DNA from: GCA-002050365 sp964237235
Lineage (GTDB): Bacteria; Acidobacteriota; Blastocatellia; Pyrinomonadales; Pyrinomonadaceae
Length of the DNA: 64,000 nucleotides
NCBI GenBank assembly: GCA_964237235.1
Contig: CAXSGY010000003.1
Coordinates: 186,001 to 250,000, forward strand
Reading direction: 5' to 3'
This document shows, one piece after another, positions 52,210 through 62,774 of the stretch. The stretch's first letter is position 1. Each line of letters starts with the position of its first letter. The position numbers were made by a program, and so were the translations under genes. A model generated the notes under the pieces. That model was given only the letters and a program-made list of their open reading frames with translations, ran no database searches and was not told where the DNA came from.

Positions 52210-54243
52210 TTAAGCGTTTGCAGTTTCGGTTTTATCCTTTTTTTCGCGTTTGATGCCGCCGATCTGGACGAGGTTATCGCCTTTGATGCCGTTTTTCTCC
52301 ATCATCATTTGATTGTAAAGTTTCTTCATCATTTGCATTTCTTCCGCAGCGGTTTTGGGTCCTTCCATTTCCGGTTTATTCGGACGAGATAAATCAACGT
52401 CGTTCAGAATCAAATTATGCGTTGCATCGCCCATTTTGACTTCTTTACCGCGGGCGAAAACTTCGTGGCGACCGTGGTCTTTATACCATTGCGCGACGGT
52501 CGCGTTCTGGTGCATATGTTCGATAATGTTGCGCCAGCCGATGCCCGTGTTATAAGCGCAGAACGAAATTTCGCCTTCCTGTGTGCCGTAGGGAATGATG
52601 CACATTTCCGTGCGGCGGAAATCGTAGTTGAACAAATCCTGAAACCACATTCCGGCGATGAACAGGAAGTTCCAGGGGTCTTTGCGGCGTTTTTCGATGT
52701 CTTCCGCCGTGCGGTCGCCGCCAACTTTTCCGTAATCTTTGCCCGACAAACCGAATGATTTATCGAATTTCGCCAAGATTCCGCCCAAAGTTAAACTATC
52801 CGGCGCGCCGTATGGGTTGTAATTTTTGAGCAACGCCAACCCCATCATCATATTGGAAAACCATTTTCCGCGAGCCGTGTCGGTGATGTGCTTCATATCG
52901 GTGACCAATCCCTGAATGTTCAAAAATTGCGGGACGGGAGCCATTTCCTGTGTATCTTTGTTAATCATTACGGCAGTTCCGACACCGCAGTTCGGATGGC
53001 AGCCGCACGAAACTTGTCCCCACTCGGAATCTTCGCCGTGAACGACATCCGCGAAATCGGCGAACGCGCCCATTAATGAAAGCGGAAACCAATCGCGCGT
53101 CGGTTCGGTAATGCCGACCTGTTTCTGAACGTCCTGCGCCAAATGTGAAAGCGTATAACGTTGCTGTAATCTGCGTTGTTCGGTGATGTGTTCGTCGCGT
53201 CCGGTGAACGAAACGGGTTGAAATGACACAAACGAAATCTTCTTCGGATTTTCGAGCGCGAAACGAATAATCGTTCCGACCTGATCATTGTTCACACCGT
53301 TGACGAGCGTCGTTACGAGAACGATGTCCACGCCGGCTTCGTGCAAATTATTGATGGCGCGAAGTTTAACGTCGAACAAATTGCCGATTTGACGATGCGA
53401 GTTGGCATCGTTGCCGATTCCGTCGAACTGCAAATAAACGAATCTAAGTCCGGCTTCGGCGGCTTCGCGGCAGAATTCTTTAGATTTAGCGAACTCAATA
53501 CCGTTCGTCGCGGCTTGCACCGAGTTATAGCCGACTTTGCGGGCATAACGAATCGCTTCCAGGAAATACGGCGAAAGCGTCGGCTCGCCGCCCGAATACT
53601 GTACCGACATCTGACGGCGCGGTTTAATGGAAATCGCATTGTCGAGAATTTCCTGCACGTCTTCCATCGAAAGCTCGTGAACGAAGCCGACCTGGTTCGC
53701 ATCCATAAAACACGGATCGCACATCATATTGCAGCGGTTCGTTAAATCAACGGTTAAAACCGCGCCGCGCCCGTATTTGATCGTCGAAGAACCGTGATTG
53801 TGCAGCTTTTCGTCGTTGTGCGATTGAATGTCGCGTCCGGGAAACAAGCCTTCGATGTGCTTAAGAAATTCCGAATCAATCGCCATCAAATCTTCAAAAT
53901 GCCCGTGTTCCGGACAATCCTTAATCATCCAGATTTGACCGTCCCGCTCGATAATCTGCGCTTTGATTTCGCCGACCTTTTCGTTAACCAAAATTCCGAC
54001 ATCTTTTTTGCCGCTTAAAATATCTTCACGCGCCTCAATGACACAGTTCGGACAGAGCGAATCGGTTGTTCTGGGAAAACCGAGCGTCGGTTTGGTTTTC
54101 TGCCACGATTTAAGCAGCGGTTTATCCGACCATTTCGGCGTAAACGACGGATTCGGCTTGTATTGATTGACCGATTTGACCGCGTTAAACGCGCCTTTTG
54201 CAATATAAGTCAAGCCTTTCTCAAAATGTTTAATAGGTTTCAT
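52210..54243 (-). CDS. Tes/MSS-type radical SAM enzyme (candidate membrane-spanning lipid synthase)
   Basis: 677 residues. An N-terminal rubredoxin-like cluster region (DSLCPNC, Cys64/67; DCPEHG, Cys110) precedes the radical SAM motif CNMMCDPCF (Cys171/175/178) and SGGEP (217-221). A further cysteine motif SCGCHPNCGVG (Cys413/415/419) and later cysteines (EMCIIPYG, SFCAYN) fit extra clusters. This layout is that of the MJ0619/Tes family, whose archaeal member joins lipid tails into tetraethers and whose bacterial relatives were proposed to make membrane-spanning iso-diabolic acid, a known lipid of Acidobacteria. Function here is inferred from family resemblance. Own promoter region upstream; terminator downstream. 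Confidence 0.7.
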   Translation of the reverse strand: MKPIKHFEKGLTYIAKGAFNAVKSVNQYKPNPSFTPKWSDKPLLKSWQKTKPTLGFPRTTDSLCPNCVIEAREDILSGKKDVGILVNEKVGEIKAQIIERDGQIWMIKDCPEHGHFEDLMAIDSEFLKHIEGLFPGRDIQSHNDEKLHNHGSSTIKYGRGAVLTVDLTNRCNMMCDPCFMDANQVGFVHELSMEDVQEILDNAISIKPRRQMSVQYSGGEPTLSPYFLEAIRYARKVGYNSVQAATNGIEFAKSKEFCREAAEAGLRFVYLQFDGIGNDANSHRQIGNLFDVKLRAINNLHEAGVDIVLVTTLVNGVNNDQVGTIIRFALENPKKISFVSFQPVSFTGRDEHITEQRRLQQRYTLSHLAQDVQKQVGITEPTRDWFPLSLMGAFADFADVVHGEDSEWGQVSCGCHPNCGVGTAVMINKDTQEMAPVPQFLNIQGLVTDMKHITDTARGKWFSNMMMGLALLKNYNPYGAPDSLTLGGILAKFDKSFGLSGKDYGKVGGDRTAEDIEKRRKDPWNFLFIAGMWFQDLFNYDFRRTEMCIIPYGTQEGEISFCAYNTGIGWRNIIEHMHQNATVAQWYKDHGRHEVFARGKEVKMGDATHNLILNDVDLSRPNKPEMEGPKTAAEEMQMMKKLYNQMMMEKNGIKGDNLVQIGGIKREKKDKTETANA

Positions 54244-55017
54244 AATTAATGCTTCTCCGAATTCCGAAATAATAAATTAAAATGCTTCGTTTTAGTTAGT
54301 TCAACTAAATAAAATAAACAAAGGCTATTGTTTGAACCTTTGAAAATTTCACAGTTTATTGGATAAGAAAATTTATATATTCAGTAGAACTAACAAGCAA
54401 CGCGCAATATCATTATATAAACACAAGCAAAACTTATGCCGCGCCGGATAAATCTATAAGTGGAGTGGGTAAAGAATTTAGCGATCACTTCTGCAAAGAG
54501 TCATCATTATCTTGTGGAACAATTTGACACATAAAAGGCTTGATTTTGAAGATCGGTATAATATGACACACTCCAAATTCTATAAATTGTTTAGGGAATT
54601 CAAGGCGCATAAATCCCCCTGGATCCGAAATCCGAGTTTTGATTAAACTTCCGTTTAAAAAAATCCTACCTGTGGAAAATAAATTTGTCGAAAGTGTATA
54701 TTTTTACAAATCAAAGTGTGTTTAAGACTATTTTGCGGATTTTCGTTCACTAATCGTTCACATTTAAGCACTGAGTTTAACGAATACTTGAAAGAATTTT
54801 TATAAAACGTTGAAAACATTATATTTAGATTAGTAAAAAAATGCTTTACAGATTTATTTTTTATATGCTAAATTCGTTTTCACCTTAAGAGAAAAGATGA
54901 CTTTTTGGGCGGTCATTAAAAGTTTTCCCAATTTAAATAATTATACAAGCAGTAACGTCGGACTCGGAAGTACAGAAAATTGTTTAGTTCCCAAATTATT
55001 CTTTCTTTAAAATACTT
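54244..55017. other. Long AT-rich intergenic region between divergent genes
   Basis: 774 bases that hold the promoters for the Tes/MSS-like gene (-) and the phosphohexomutase (+). A TATAAT box is at 54557-54562 but the best -35 partner, TTGACA, is 27 bases away, too far. Short A/T tracts are common. I see no ORF of note, no tRNA and no repeat of the families described here. A small RNA could be present, but the sequence gives no proof. Confidence 0.45.
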
Positions 55018-56412
55018 ATGGCTATACGTTTTGGAACATCCGGTTGGCGCGCCATTATTGCCGACGAATTTACGCTTCAAAACGTCCGACTGGTTACGGA
55101 ATCCATTTGCAGTTATTTGAAAACTAATCTTTCGGATCAAGAGACGCAAACGCTGATTGTCGGTCACGATTCGCGGTTTATGGGCGAAAATTTCGCGCAG
55201 ACGGCGGCGGAAATCGCCAAAAAGAACGGATTTCGAGTTTTGCTCTGCGGCAGCCCGACACCGACACCGACAATTTCATTTGCCATCAGAAACGAAAAAG
55301 CCGTCGGCGGCATCAATTTTACCGCTTCGCATAATCCGCCGGAATATCAGGGAATCAAATTTTCGACCGCCGACGGCGCGCCGGCTTTGCCTGAGATTAC
55401 TAAGCAAATCGAGGCGATTATCGAGAGCAATCCGCAAAACGCGGAAGCAAAAGGCGGAACGATTGAAAATTTCGACGCGCGTCCGAACTACACGGAAGAT
55501 TTGAAAACGAAAATTCGTTTTGACCGAATCGCCGCCGCCGAAGGCAAATACGCCTATGATGCGCTCTGGGGAACGGGACGCGGATATTTAGACGAGGTTT
55601 TGCGCGAATTTGGTTTGGAAGTCGAAACGATTCACGATTGGCGCGATGTCACATTCGGCGGAAAATCGCCGGAGCCGAGCGAAAAGCAGGTCGGCGAATT
55701 GATTGAAACGGTTAAGTCGAAAAATCTGACGCTCGGACTAGCGACCGACGGCGACGGCGATAGATTCGGAATTATTGACAACAACGGCGCGTTTATCGCC
55801 CCGAACGAATTAATCGCTTTGCTCGCCGATTATCTGGCGGAAAGCCGCGGCTGGACGGAAGGTTTAGCCAGAAGCGTCGCCACATCGCACCTGATTGACA
55901 GAGTCGCCAAAGAACGCGGTTTAAAATTATACGAAACGCCGGTCGGATTTAAATTTATCGGCGAATTGATCAATAAAAACGAAATTATTCTCGGCGGAGA
56001 AGAATCCGCAGGTCTTTCCATCAAAGGACATTATCCCGAAAAGGACGGCATTCTGGCTTGTCTTCTGGCGGCGGAAGCGGTCGCCGTTCGCGGAAAGAGT
56101 TTGACCGAACAGTTAAACGAGCTTTACGCCCGCGTCGGCAAACTCGAATCGGGTCGAGTCGGAGTCAAATTAACCGATGAAGTCTCCAAAAATTTGAAGG
56201 AAAAGCTCGCTCAGGAGCCGTCGGAAATCGGCGGGAAAAAGATTGAAAAAATTAACCGTTTGGACGGCGTGAAATTTATTTTCGCGGATCAAAGTTGGAT
56301 GCTGATGCGTCCTTCGGGAACCGAGCCGGTGGTTAGAATTTACGCTGAATCAGAAAACAAAAAAGACTTGGAGGTGCTGCTTGAACAAGGTCGCCACTAC
56401 TTACTGGGGTAA
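55018..56412 (+). CDS. Phosphoglucomutase/phosphomannomutase family
   Basis: 464 residues. The catalytic serine motif TASHNPPEYQG (about 103-113), metal loop TDGDGDRFG, sugar-binding GGEESAGLS and C-terminal RPSGTEPVVRIYAE are all present. Interconverts hexose 1- and 6-phosphates for envelope sugar or glycogen synthesis. The TTG start of the next gene lies inside its last codons. Confidence 0.92.
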   Translation: MAIRFGTSGWRAIIADEFTLQNVRLVTESICSYLKTNLSDQETQTLIVGHDSRFMGENFAQTAAEIAKKNGFRVLLCGSPTPTPTISFAIRNEKAVGGINFTASHNPPEYQGIKFSTADGAPALPEITKQIEAIIESNPQNAEAKGGTIENFDARPNYTEDLKTKIRFDRIAAAEGKYAYDALWGTGRGYLDEVLREFGLEVETIHDWRDVTFGGKSPEPSEKQVGELIETVKSKNLTLGLATDGDGDRFGIIDNNGAFIAPNELIALLADYLAESRGWTEGLARSVATSHLIDRVAKERGLKLYETPVGFKFIGELINKNEIILGGEESAGLSIKGHYPEKDGILACLLAAEAVAVRGKSLTEQLNELYARVGKLESGRVGVKLTDEVSKNLKEKLAQEPSEIGGKKIEKINRLDGVKFIFADQSWMLMRPSGTEPVVRIYAESENKKDLEVLLEQGRHYLLG

Positions 56413-56743
56413 TTCCCAAACATTTTCAACACCCGTCAAAGCCCACGCTAAATTAGCCGGGGCGCGCACAAAGGCAACGCCGCAATGGTTGGTGTTCGCC
56501 GGTATCGCAACAATCACTTTTATGCTTTGTATGGCAATCAATCTGCGCGCCTTTTCGGAAATGAGCGTGGAAGTCGAGCAAAACGAACGCTTGAGTTTAG
56601 CCATCGAACAATTGACCAACGAGAATCTCGAACTTCAAGGTGAAGTTCACAATTTGAAGACCGATTCATATACGCTCGGGCGCGAAGCGCGCCGCATCGG
56701 AATGAGTCGTCCGAATGAAAAAGTTCTTGTGCCGGTAAATTAA
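56381..56743 (+). CDS. FtsB/DivIC-like septum-formation protein
   Basis: 120 residues from a TTG at 56381 that has a strong GGAGG (56370-56374) inside the upstream gene. One membrane helix at about 36-55 is followed by a coiled coil (NERLSLAIEQLTNENLELQG) and the family ending YTLGREARRIGMSRPNEKV. This is the layout of FtsB/DivIC/FtsL-type divisome proteins. The 32-base overlap with the mutase makes translational coupling likely. Confidence 0.8.
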   Translation: MNKVATTYWGNSQTFSTPVKAHAKLAGARTKATPQWLVFAGIATITFMLCMAINLRAFSEMSVEVEQNERLSLAIEQLTNENLELQGEVHNLKTDSYTLGREARRIGMSRPNEKVLVPVN

Positions 56744-56898
56744 CTTACGGAGAGTTAGTTTTTCAGCACATTTTGCCTGCCCCGTAATACAATCCGCCTT
56801 TTGCCTATCTACTCCGTTTTTGCCTACAGGTTAGCCTGCCGCCAACTTTGCGGCTGACATTTTCCCGAGTGTCAGCCGCACCACCATTTTAAATTCCA

Positions 56899-57041
56899 GG
56901 TTTCAGGTTTCAGGTTCCGGGTTTCAGATTTTGCATTCTTGGTTATAGATTTAAGATTTCAAGTTTGAGATTTCAGGTTTTAAATTTGAGATTTGAATCA
57001 GAAGAATTTAGGATTAAAATCTGGAATCAAAAATCTAACCA
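56899..57041. repeat. Period-7 repeat region (GGTTTCA type)
   Basis: Heptads GGTTTCA-GGTTTCA-GGTTCCG-GGTTTCA start at 56899 and grade into AT-rich variants (AGATTTC, AAATCTG) up to the next gene. About 145 bases in a 298-base gap; the rest (56744-56898) has no recognised feature. Confidence 0.6.
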
Positions 57042-57974
57042 ATGAATTCTTACCGCGTTTTTTATTCGCCGTATTATTACGCCGACATCGGCGAGAATCA
57101 CGTTTTTCCGATAAAGAAATTCGAGCTGGTCAGAGATAAACTGCTGGCTGAAAAAACTTTGGAAACCTCGGAAATCGTCGAGCCGTCGCCCGGCGCCGTC
57201 GAAGACGTTTTACTGGTTCACACCGAAGATTATATTTCGAGATTGCGCGGCGGAACTTTGACGGCGAAGGAGATTCGTCGGCTCGGACTGCCCTGGTCCG
57301 AATCGCTTGTCCGGCGTTCGTTTCTGGCTTGTTCGGGAACGATTGAGGCGGCGAAATTCGCGCTCGAAAATCGAGTCGCGTCGAATCTGGCGGGCGGCAC
57401 GCATCATTCGTTTCCCGACCGCGGCGAAGGTTTCTGCGTTTTGAACGATGTCGCCATCGCCATCAGAGTTTTACAGAAGGAAAATCTGGCGCGACGATTT
57501 TTGATCGTTGACTGCGACGTGCATCAGGGCAACGGCACGGCTTTTATTTTTGAAAAGGACGCGGACGTTTTCACTTTTTCGATACACGGCGCAAAAAATT
57601 ATCCGCTGTTCAAAGAACGTTCGACGCTCGACATCGAGCTGCCCGACAAAACCGGCGACGCGGAATTTCTCGAAACGCTCGACGAAGCTCTGCCGCGCAT
57701 TTTTCTCCACGATCCCGACATTGTTTTTTATCTCGGCGGCGCAGACCCGTTTGAAAAAGACAAACTCGGCAGACTTAATTTGACAATCGAAGGTTTGCGG
57801 CGGCGCGATGAAATGATTTTGGATTTTGCGAAGGAAAGAGAAGTGCCGATTGTCACGACGATGAGCGGCGGCTACGCGCTCGACATCAACGACACGGTTG
57901 AAATTCACTGCAACACGATTCGCTCCGTCAAGAAAGTTTTTGCCGAGCCGCAGATTCAGAACGCTCTGGCGTAA
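57042..57974 (+). CDS. Histone deacetylase family protein (AcuC/HDAC superfamily)
   Basis: 310 residues. Zinc-amidohydrolase motifs: GGTHHSFPDRGEGFCVLND (about 128-146) and DCDVHQGNGTAF (about 163-174), then GGADPF and GGYALD. Such bacterial enzymes remove acetyl groups from proteins, small amines or polyamines. No acetyltransferase is next to it. Confidence 0.9.
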   Translation: MNSYRVFYSPYYYADIGENHVFPIKKFELVRDKLLAEKTLETSEIVEPSPGAVEDVLLVHTEDYISRLRGGTLTAKEIRRLGLPWSESLVRRSFLACSGTIEAAKFALENRVASNLAGGTHHSFPDRGEGFCVLNDVAIAIRVLQKENLARRFLIVDCDVHQGNGTAFIFEKDADVFTFSIHGAKNYPLFKERSTLDIELPDKTGDAEFLETLDEALPRIFLHDPDIVFYLGGADPFEKDKLGRLNLTIEGLRRRDEMILDFAKEREVPIVTTMSGGYALDINDTVEIHCNTIRSVKKVFAEPQIQNALA

Positions 57975-57980
57975 AATTTT

Positions 57981-58442
57981 TCAGAAGGCGTAATCCGAAA
58001 TCATCTTTGAAGCCTTTTCGACGATTGTTTTTTCGCTTTTGAAGGCGAGCATTCCAATCGCTTCGACGGGAATGACCCAGCGCGCTTCCAAAACTTCCGC
58101 GTCGTGATTTTCAACCGCGCCGCTTTTGTAGGCGAGCAGGAAAAAATGAACTAATTTATGAAAACGGACGCTTTCGCCGTTGTGCAGACCGAAATACCAG
58201 TATTCAATTGTGTCAATCGGCGCGAGTATTTTCGTTTCGATTCCCGCTTCTTCGCGCACTTCGCGCAGAGCCGCCGTTTCGGGACTTTCATCCGCGTCAA
58301 GCAAGCCTTTCGGCAATTGCCAGCGACGGCTCGGATTAACGGAAGTGATGACCAATTCAAAACCGTCGCCGGCGCGCCGGAAAGCCGCGCCGCCCGCCGA
58401 AATCTGTTCGAGAGTTTTATATTTTAGGGGAATCTTTTTCAT
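57981..58442 (-). CDS. Nudix hydrolase
   Basis: 153 residues. The Nudix box GLLDADESPETAALREVREE fits GX5EX7REUXEEXGU and the fold is complete. Hydrolyses nucleoside diphosphates linked to another group; substrate unknown. The start overlaps the end of the TlpA gene by four bases. Confidence 0.92.
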   Translation of the reverse strand: MKKIPLKYKTLEQISAGGAAFRRAGDGFELVITSVNPSRRWQLPKGLLDADESPETAALREVREEAGIETKILAPIDTIEYWYFGLHNGESVRFHKLVHFFLLAYKSGAVENHDAEVLEARWVIPVEAIGMLAFKSEKTIVEKASKMISDYAF

Positions 58443-59008
58443 TGTTCCTTCGCCGCCAGTTCAACCGCGTCATCGATTTCCGTCTTCACAATGTTGTCAA
58501 AACCGACGATTTTTTTAGTCAGCTTTCCGGCGCGGTCGAAAACGAAAGTTTGCGGAATCGCGTCATTGCCGCCGGTCAAAATTCGCATCAATTCGTCGTC
58601 CGGGCGGGCGAGCAGATAATTTATTTTCAATTTCTCGATGAAAGCCGGAACGCGCGGCTCGTCTTCCGCGCCGCCGGCGTGCAAACCGACAATTTGAATT
58701 CGTTCACCGTATTTCGTTTGCAGCGAATTTAAGTGCGGAATTTCCTCTAAACACGGCGGACAATACGTCGCCCAAAGATCGAGGACTAAAATTTTTCCTC
58801 GATACGCGCCGAGTTTTTGATTATCGCCTTTCATCGTTTGCCAGCCGAGATTTTCGACGTTGCCAACCGGCGGCAGCGGCAAATTCGTTTGCGGAATATC
58901 ATTAATCGAAACGGGTTTGTCGGAAATCGAGACGGGCGCGGCTGCCGGACGGCACGACGCGCCGAACGAAACGATAAAAAATAGAAAACCGAAAATGAGC
59001 AATCGCAT
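58439..59008 (-). CDS. TlpA-like thioredoxin with CPPC active site
   Basis: 189 residues. Signal peptide or lipoprotein leader at about 1-22 with a cysteine (GASC), so it is periplasmic. Active site LDLWATYCPPCLEEIP shows a complete CxxC. It should reduce disulfides or support cytochrome maturation. It overlaps the Nudix gene by four bases, so the pair is co-transcribed. Confidence 0.9.
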   Translation of the reverse strand: MRLLIFGFLFFIVSFGASCRPAAAPVSISDKPVSINDIPQTNLPLPPVGNVENLGWQTMKGDNQKLGAYRGKILVLDLWATYCPPCLEEIPHLNSLQTKYGERIQIVGLHAGGAEDEPRVPAFIEKLKINYLLARPDDELMRILTGGNDAIPQTFVFDRAGKLTKKIVGFDNIVKTEIDDAVELAAKEQ

Positions 59009-59021
59009 TTCTTTAATATTA

Positions 59022-59045
59022 AACGGTAAACGGGAAATGGTAAAT
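59022..59045. repeat. AAACGGTAAACGGGAAATGG repeat copy
   Basis: Reverse-complement relative of the GGTAAAC/GTTTACC repeat at 42738-42806 and 34805-34832, in the gap between tlpA and the NifU-like gene. Confidence 0.5.
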
Positions 59046-59128
59046 ATTTATTCGCGCGGCGGATTTTTCGAGGCTTGAAAATAGCAAGCTGTTTTCGATA
59101 TTCGCCCTTCGTCGCTTACTATTTATTT

Positions 59129-59716
59129 ATGGCTTTTTATCCGCCAAAAATCAATGAGCGATTCGCCGCGCCGCGCAATGCGGGCGAAACTGAAAAGGCG
59201 AATGCCGTCGGCGCGAACGCGACTTTTGTGTGCGGCGCGGTTTTGCGATTTTATTTGCGAATTGATGCAAAATCGAAGCGCGTCGTCGAAGCGAAATTCA
59301 AAACCGACGGCTGCGGATTTGCGATGGCGGCGGCTGATGTTTTGACGGAAATAATCAACGGCAAAAAACTTTCCGAATTGCACGGATTAGACGACAAACT
59401 TCTCGAAAAAAAAATTGAAACCGCGCTCGGAAATTTCGACGCGGACCGCCGCCATTGTCTGAAATTGTCGCTCGAAACTCTGCACCGCGCTTTTGCCGGT
59501 TTTCGCGCCGCGCAGATTAAAGAATTCGCGGGCGAAAAGGCTTTGATCTGCACTTGCTTCGGCGTGTCCGAAGACACAATCGAAAATCTAATCAAAGAAA
59601 AATCGCCCGGCAGCGTCGAGCAGGTAACCGATTGGTGCAGGGCGGGCGGCGGTTGCGGCGCGTGTCAAATTTTAATTCAGGAATTGATTGACGTGCAACG
59701 CCGCGAAAGTTTTTGA
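59129..59716 (+). CDS. NifU N-terminal scaffold fused to BFD [2Fe-2S] domain
   Basis: 195 residues from ATG 59129; the upstream in-frame ATG at 59075 would add a non-conserved leader. The IscU/NifU-like scaffold has its three cysteines at 35 (VCGAVL), 62 (DGCGF) and 110 (HCLKLSLETL). The C-terminal BFD-like domain has CxC (141, 143) and CGAC (176, 179) for a stable [2Fe-2S] cluster. This is the first two thirds of a NifU, lacking the C-terminal Nfu domain. It probably assembles Fe-S clusters, or stores one, in the cytoplasm. Confidence 0.85.
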   Translation: MAFYPPKINERFAAPRNAGETEKANAVGANATFVCGAVLRFYLRIDAKSKRVVEAKFKTDGCGFAMAAADVLTEIINGKKLSELHGLDDKLLEKKIETALGNFDADRRHCLKLSLETLHRAFAGFRAAQIKEFAGEKALICTCFGVSEDTIENLIKEKSPGSVEQVTDWCRAGGGCGACQILIQELIDVQRRESF

Positions 59717-59852
59717 GCGCGGATTTTTTGAGCCGCGCAATTGTGTTATAATCAGCCAATTCGAAACCGCGCATCAGGCGGCGACGCAATTTCAAGGAGC
59801 TTTAAATTGGATTTCCAAGAAAAATCCGAAATCGAAAATCCGAAATTAAAAA

Positions 59853-61244
59853 ATGGACGATTCTGCCGGTAATTATTTACTTCTGCTGCTCTTTCAGGAA
59901 GCGACCGCTTCAATTTCTCTGACCGAAGTTTTAATTGATTTTGTCTTAATATTATTTATCGTCGGGCTGAACGGCTTTTTCGTCGCCTCCGAATTCGCGC
60001 TCGTTTCGGTGCGGCGGACGCGCGTCGAAGCCCGCGCCGAAGATGGCAGCGGCAACGCCAAAGCCGCTTTGCGCCTGCTCGATAATCCGACGCGCTTTAT
60101 TTCCGCCGTCCAGCTCGGTGTAACTTTGGCTTCGCTCGCGCTCGGCTGGCTCGGCGAGCCGACGATTGCCAAACTGCTCGAACCGCTGGCGGAAAAAATC
60201 GCCACCGAAGGCACCGTCGCCTACGTCGCGCACATCGCGGCGATTATTATTTCGTTCACTCTGATCACGTTTCTGCACGTTACTTTGGGCGAGCTTGTGC
60301 CGAAAATGTTCGCCCTCGAAAAGGCGGAAACCTTCGCGCTCGTCGCGGCGCGTCCTCTGGAGTTTTTCGCCCGCTTTTTCGCGCCGGTTTTGTGGGTTTT
60401 CAATCTGGCGGGCGGCGCAATCGGAAAACTTTTGGGCTTAAAATCATCGCTCGAACACGCTTCGGTTTATACCGAAGAAGAAATCCGTCAGCTTATCAAA
60501 TTGAGCGAGGAAAGCGGACATCTGAACAAAGAAGAACGAAGATTAATTAATCGCGTTTTTGAATTCAGCGAGACGACCGTCAAAGAAGCGATGATTCCGC
60601 GCACGGAAATCGTCGGCGTGTCGGAAAATTGCACGCTCGATGAAATCGCGCGCGCCTTTCAGCAAAACGGTTACTCGAGACTTCCTGTGTGGCGCGGCTC
60701 GCTCGACGACATTGCCGGTTTTATACACAGCAAGGATTTGATGCCGTTTCTGTTGCGCCCGAAATTGTTTAAGCTCGAAAAAGTCGTGCAAAAACCGATG
60801 TATGTCGTGGACACGGCGCGGCTCGAAGACGTTTTGCGGCAGATGCAGCGAGCCAAAGCGCATTTCGGTTTCGTCGTTGACGAACACGGCGGCGTGGAAG
60901 GAATCATCACGCTCGAAGACCTTCTCGAAGAAATCGTCGGCGATATTTCCGACGAACACGACGAAGAAGTCAACGAACAAATTCACAAAATCCAGGACGA
61001 CGTTTACATTCTGGATGGCAGCCTGGCGGTACGCGATTTAAATCGCCGTCTCGATTTGAATTTTCCCGTCTCCGAAGGCTACACGACCATCGCCGGATTT
61101 TTAATGAGCGAATCGGGACAAATTTTGAACGTAGGCGAAACGGTCAAATACAACGGACATATTTTCAAAATCGAAAAAGTTGATAAACGTCGAATTTTGA
61201 AAGTGCGAATGGAAAAAAACAAACAGGAAATTAATGTCGGGTGA
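59853..61244 (+). CDS. CorC/HlyC-type CBS membrane protein
   Basis: 463 residues: an N-terminal CNNM/DUF21 domain with four membrane helices, two CBS domains (about 210-340) and a C-terminal CorC_HlyC transporter-associated domain. Typical of proteins linked to magnesium/cobalt efflux. The ATG has no strong Shine-Dalgarno. Confidence 0.9.
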   Translation: MDDSAGNYLLLLLFQEATASISLTEVLIDFVLILFIVGLNGFFVASEFALVSVRRTRVEARAEDGSGNAKAALRLLDNPTRFISAVQLGVTLASLALGWLGEPTIAKLLEPLAEKIATEGTVAYVAHIAAIIISFTLITFLHVTLGELVPKMFALEKAETFALVAARPLEFFARFFAPVLWVFNLAGGAIGKLLGLKSSLEHASVYTEEEIRQLIKLSEESGHLNKEERRLINRVFEFSETTVKEAMIPRTEIVGVSENCTLDEIARAFQQNGYSRLPVWRGSLDDIAGFIHSKDLMPFLLRPKLFKLEKVVQKPMYVVDTARLEDVLRQMQRAKAHFGFVVDEHGGVEGIITLEDLLEEIVGDISDEHDEEVNEQIHKIQDDVYILDGSLAVRDLNRRLDLNFPVSEGYTTIAGFLMSESGQILNVGETVKYNGHIFKIEKVDKRRILKVRMEKNKQEINVG

Positions 61245-61274
61245 ATTTTTCAAATTGGTTTGACAGTTCGCGCA

Positions 61275-61310
61275 ACAAAAAGAGCCGCTTTTCGATGCGG
61301 CTCTTTTTGT
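61275..61310 (+). terminator. Intrinsic terminator after the CorC-like gene
   Basis: 14-bp perfect stem ACAAAAAGAGCCGC / GCGGCTCTTTTTGT, loop of eight bases, then T-rich sequence, 31 bases past the stop. Confidence 0.8.
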
Positions 61311-61383
61311 TTTTCGACCTGATTCAAGTTAAATTTAACTCGAGCATTTTTCTTAAATTTATCAACGGAGCAATTATAAAAAA

Positions 61384-62673
<1,290 letters not shown>

Positions 62674-62694
62674 AAGAATAAAATTGAAAGAGGG

Positions 62695-62733
62695 AAAAGG
62701 TGAAAATGTTCACGCAAAACATTTTCACCTTTT
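62695..62733 (+). terminator. Intrinsic terminator after eno
   Basis: 16-bp perfect stem AAAAGGTGAAAATGTT / AACATTTTCACCTTTT (62695-62710, 62718-62733) followed by a T-rich tail. Confidence 0.8.
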
Positions 62734-62774
62734 CTCTTTTCAGGTTATATTAAAATGATTTCAGAGATAAAATT

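Noticed and set aside
54514..54562. Strong sigma-70 promoter before the phosphohexomutase gene
   Set aside because: TTGACA and TATAAT are both present but 27 bases apart, which is too far for a normal promoter, and no better -35 was found.
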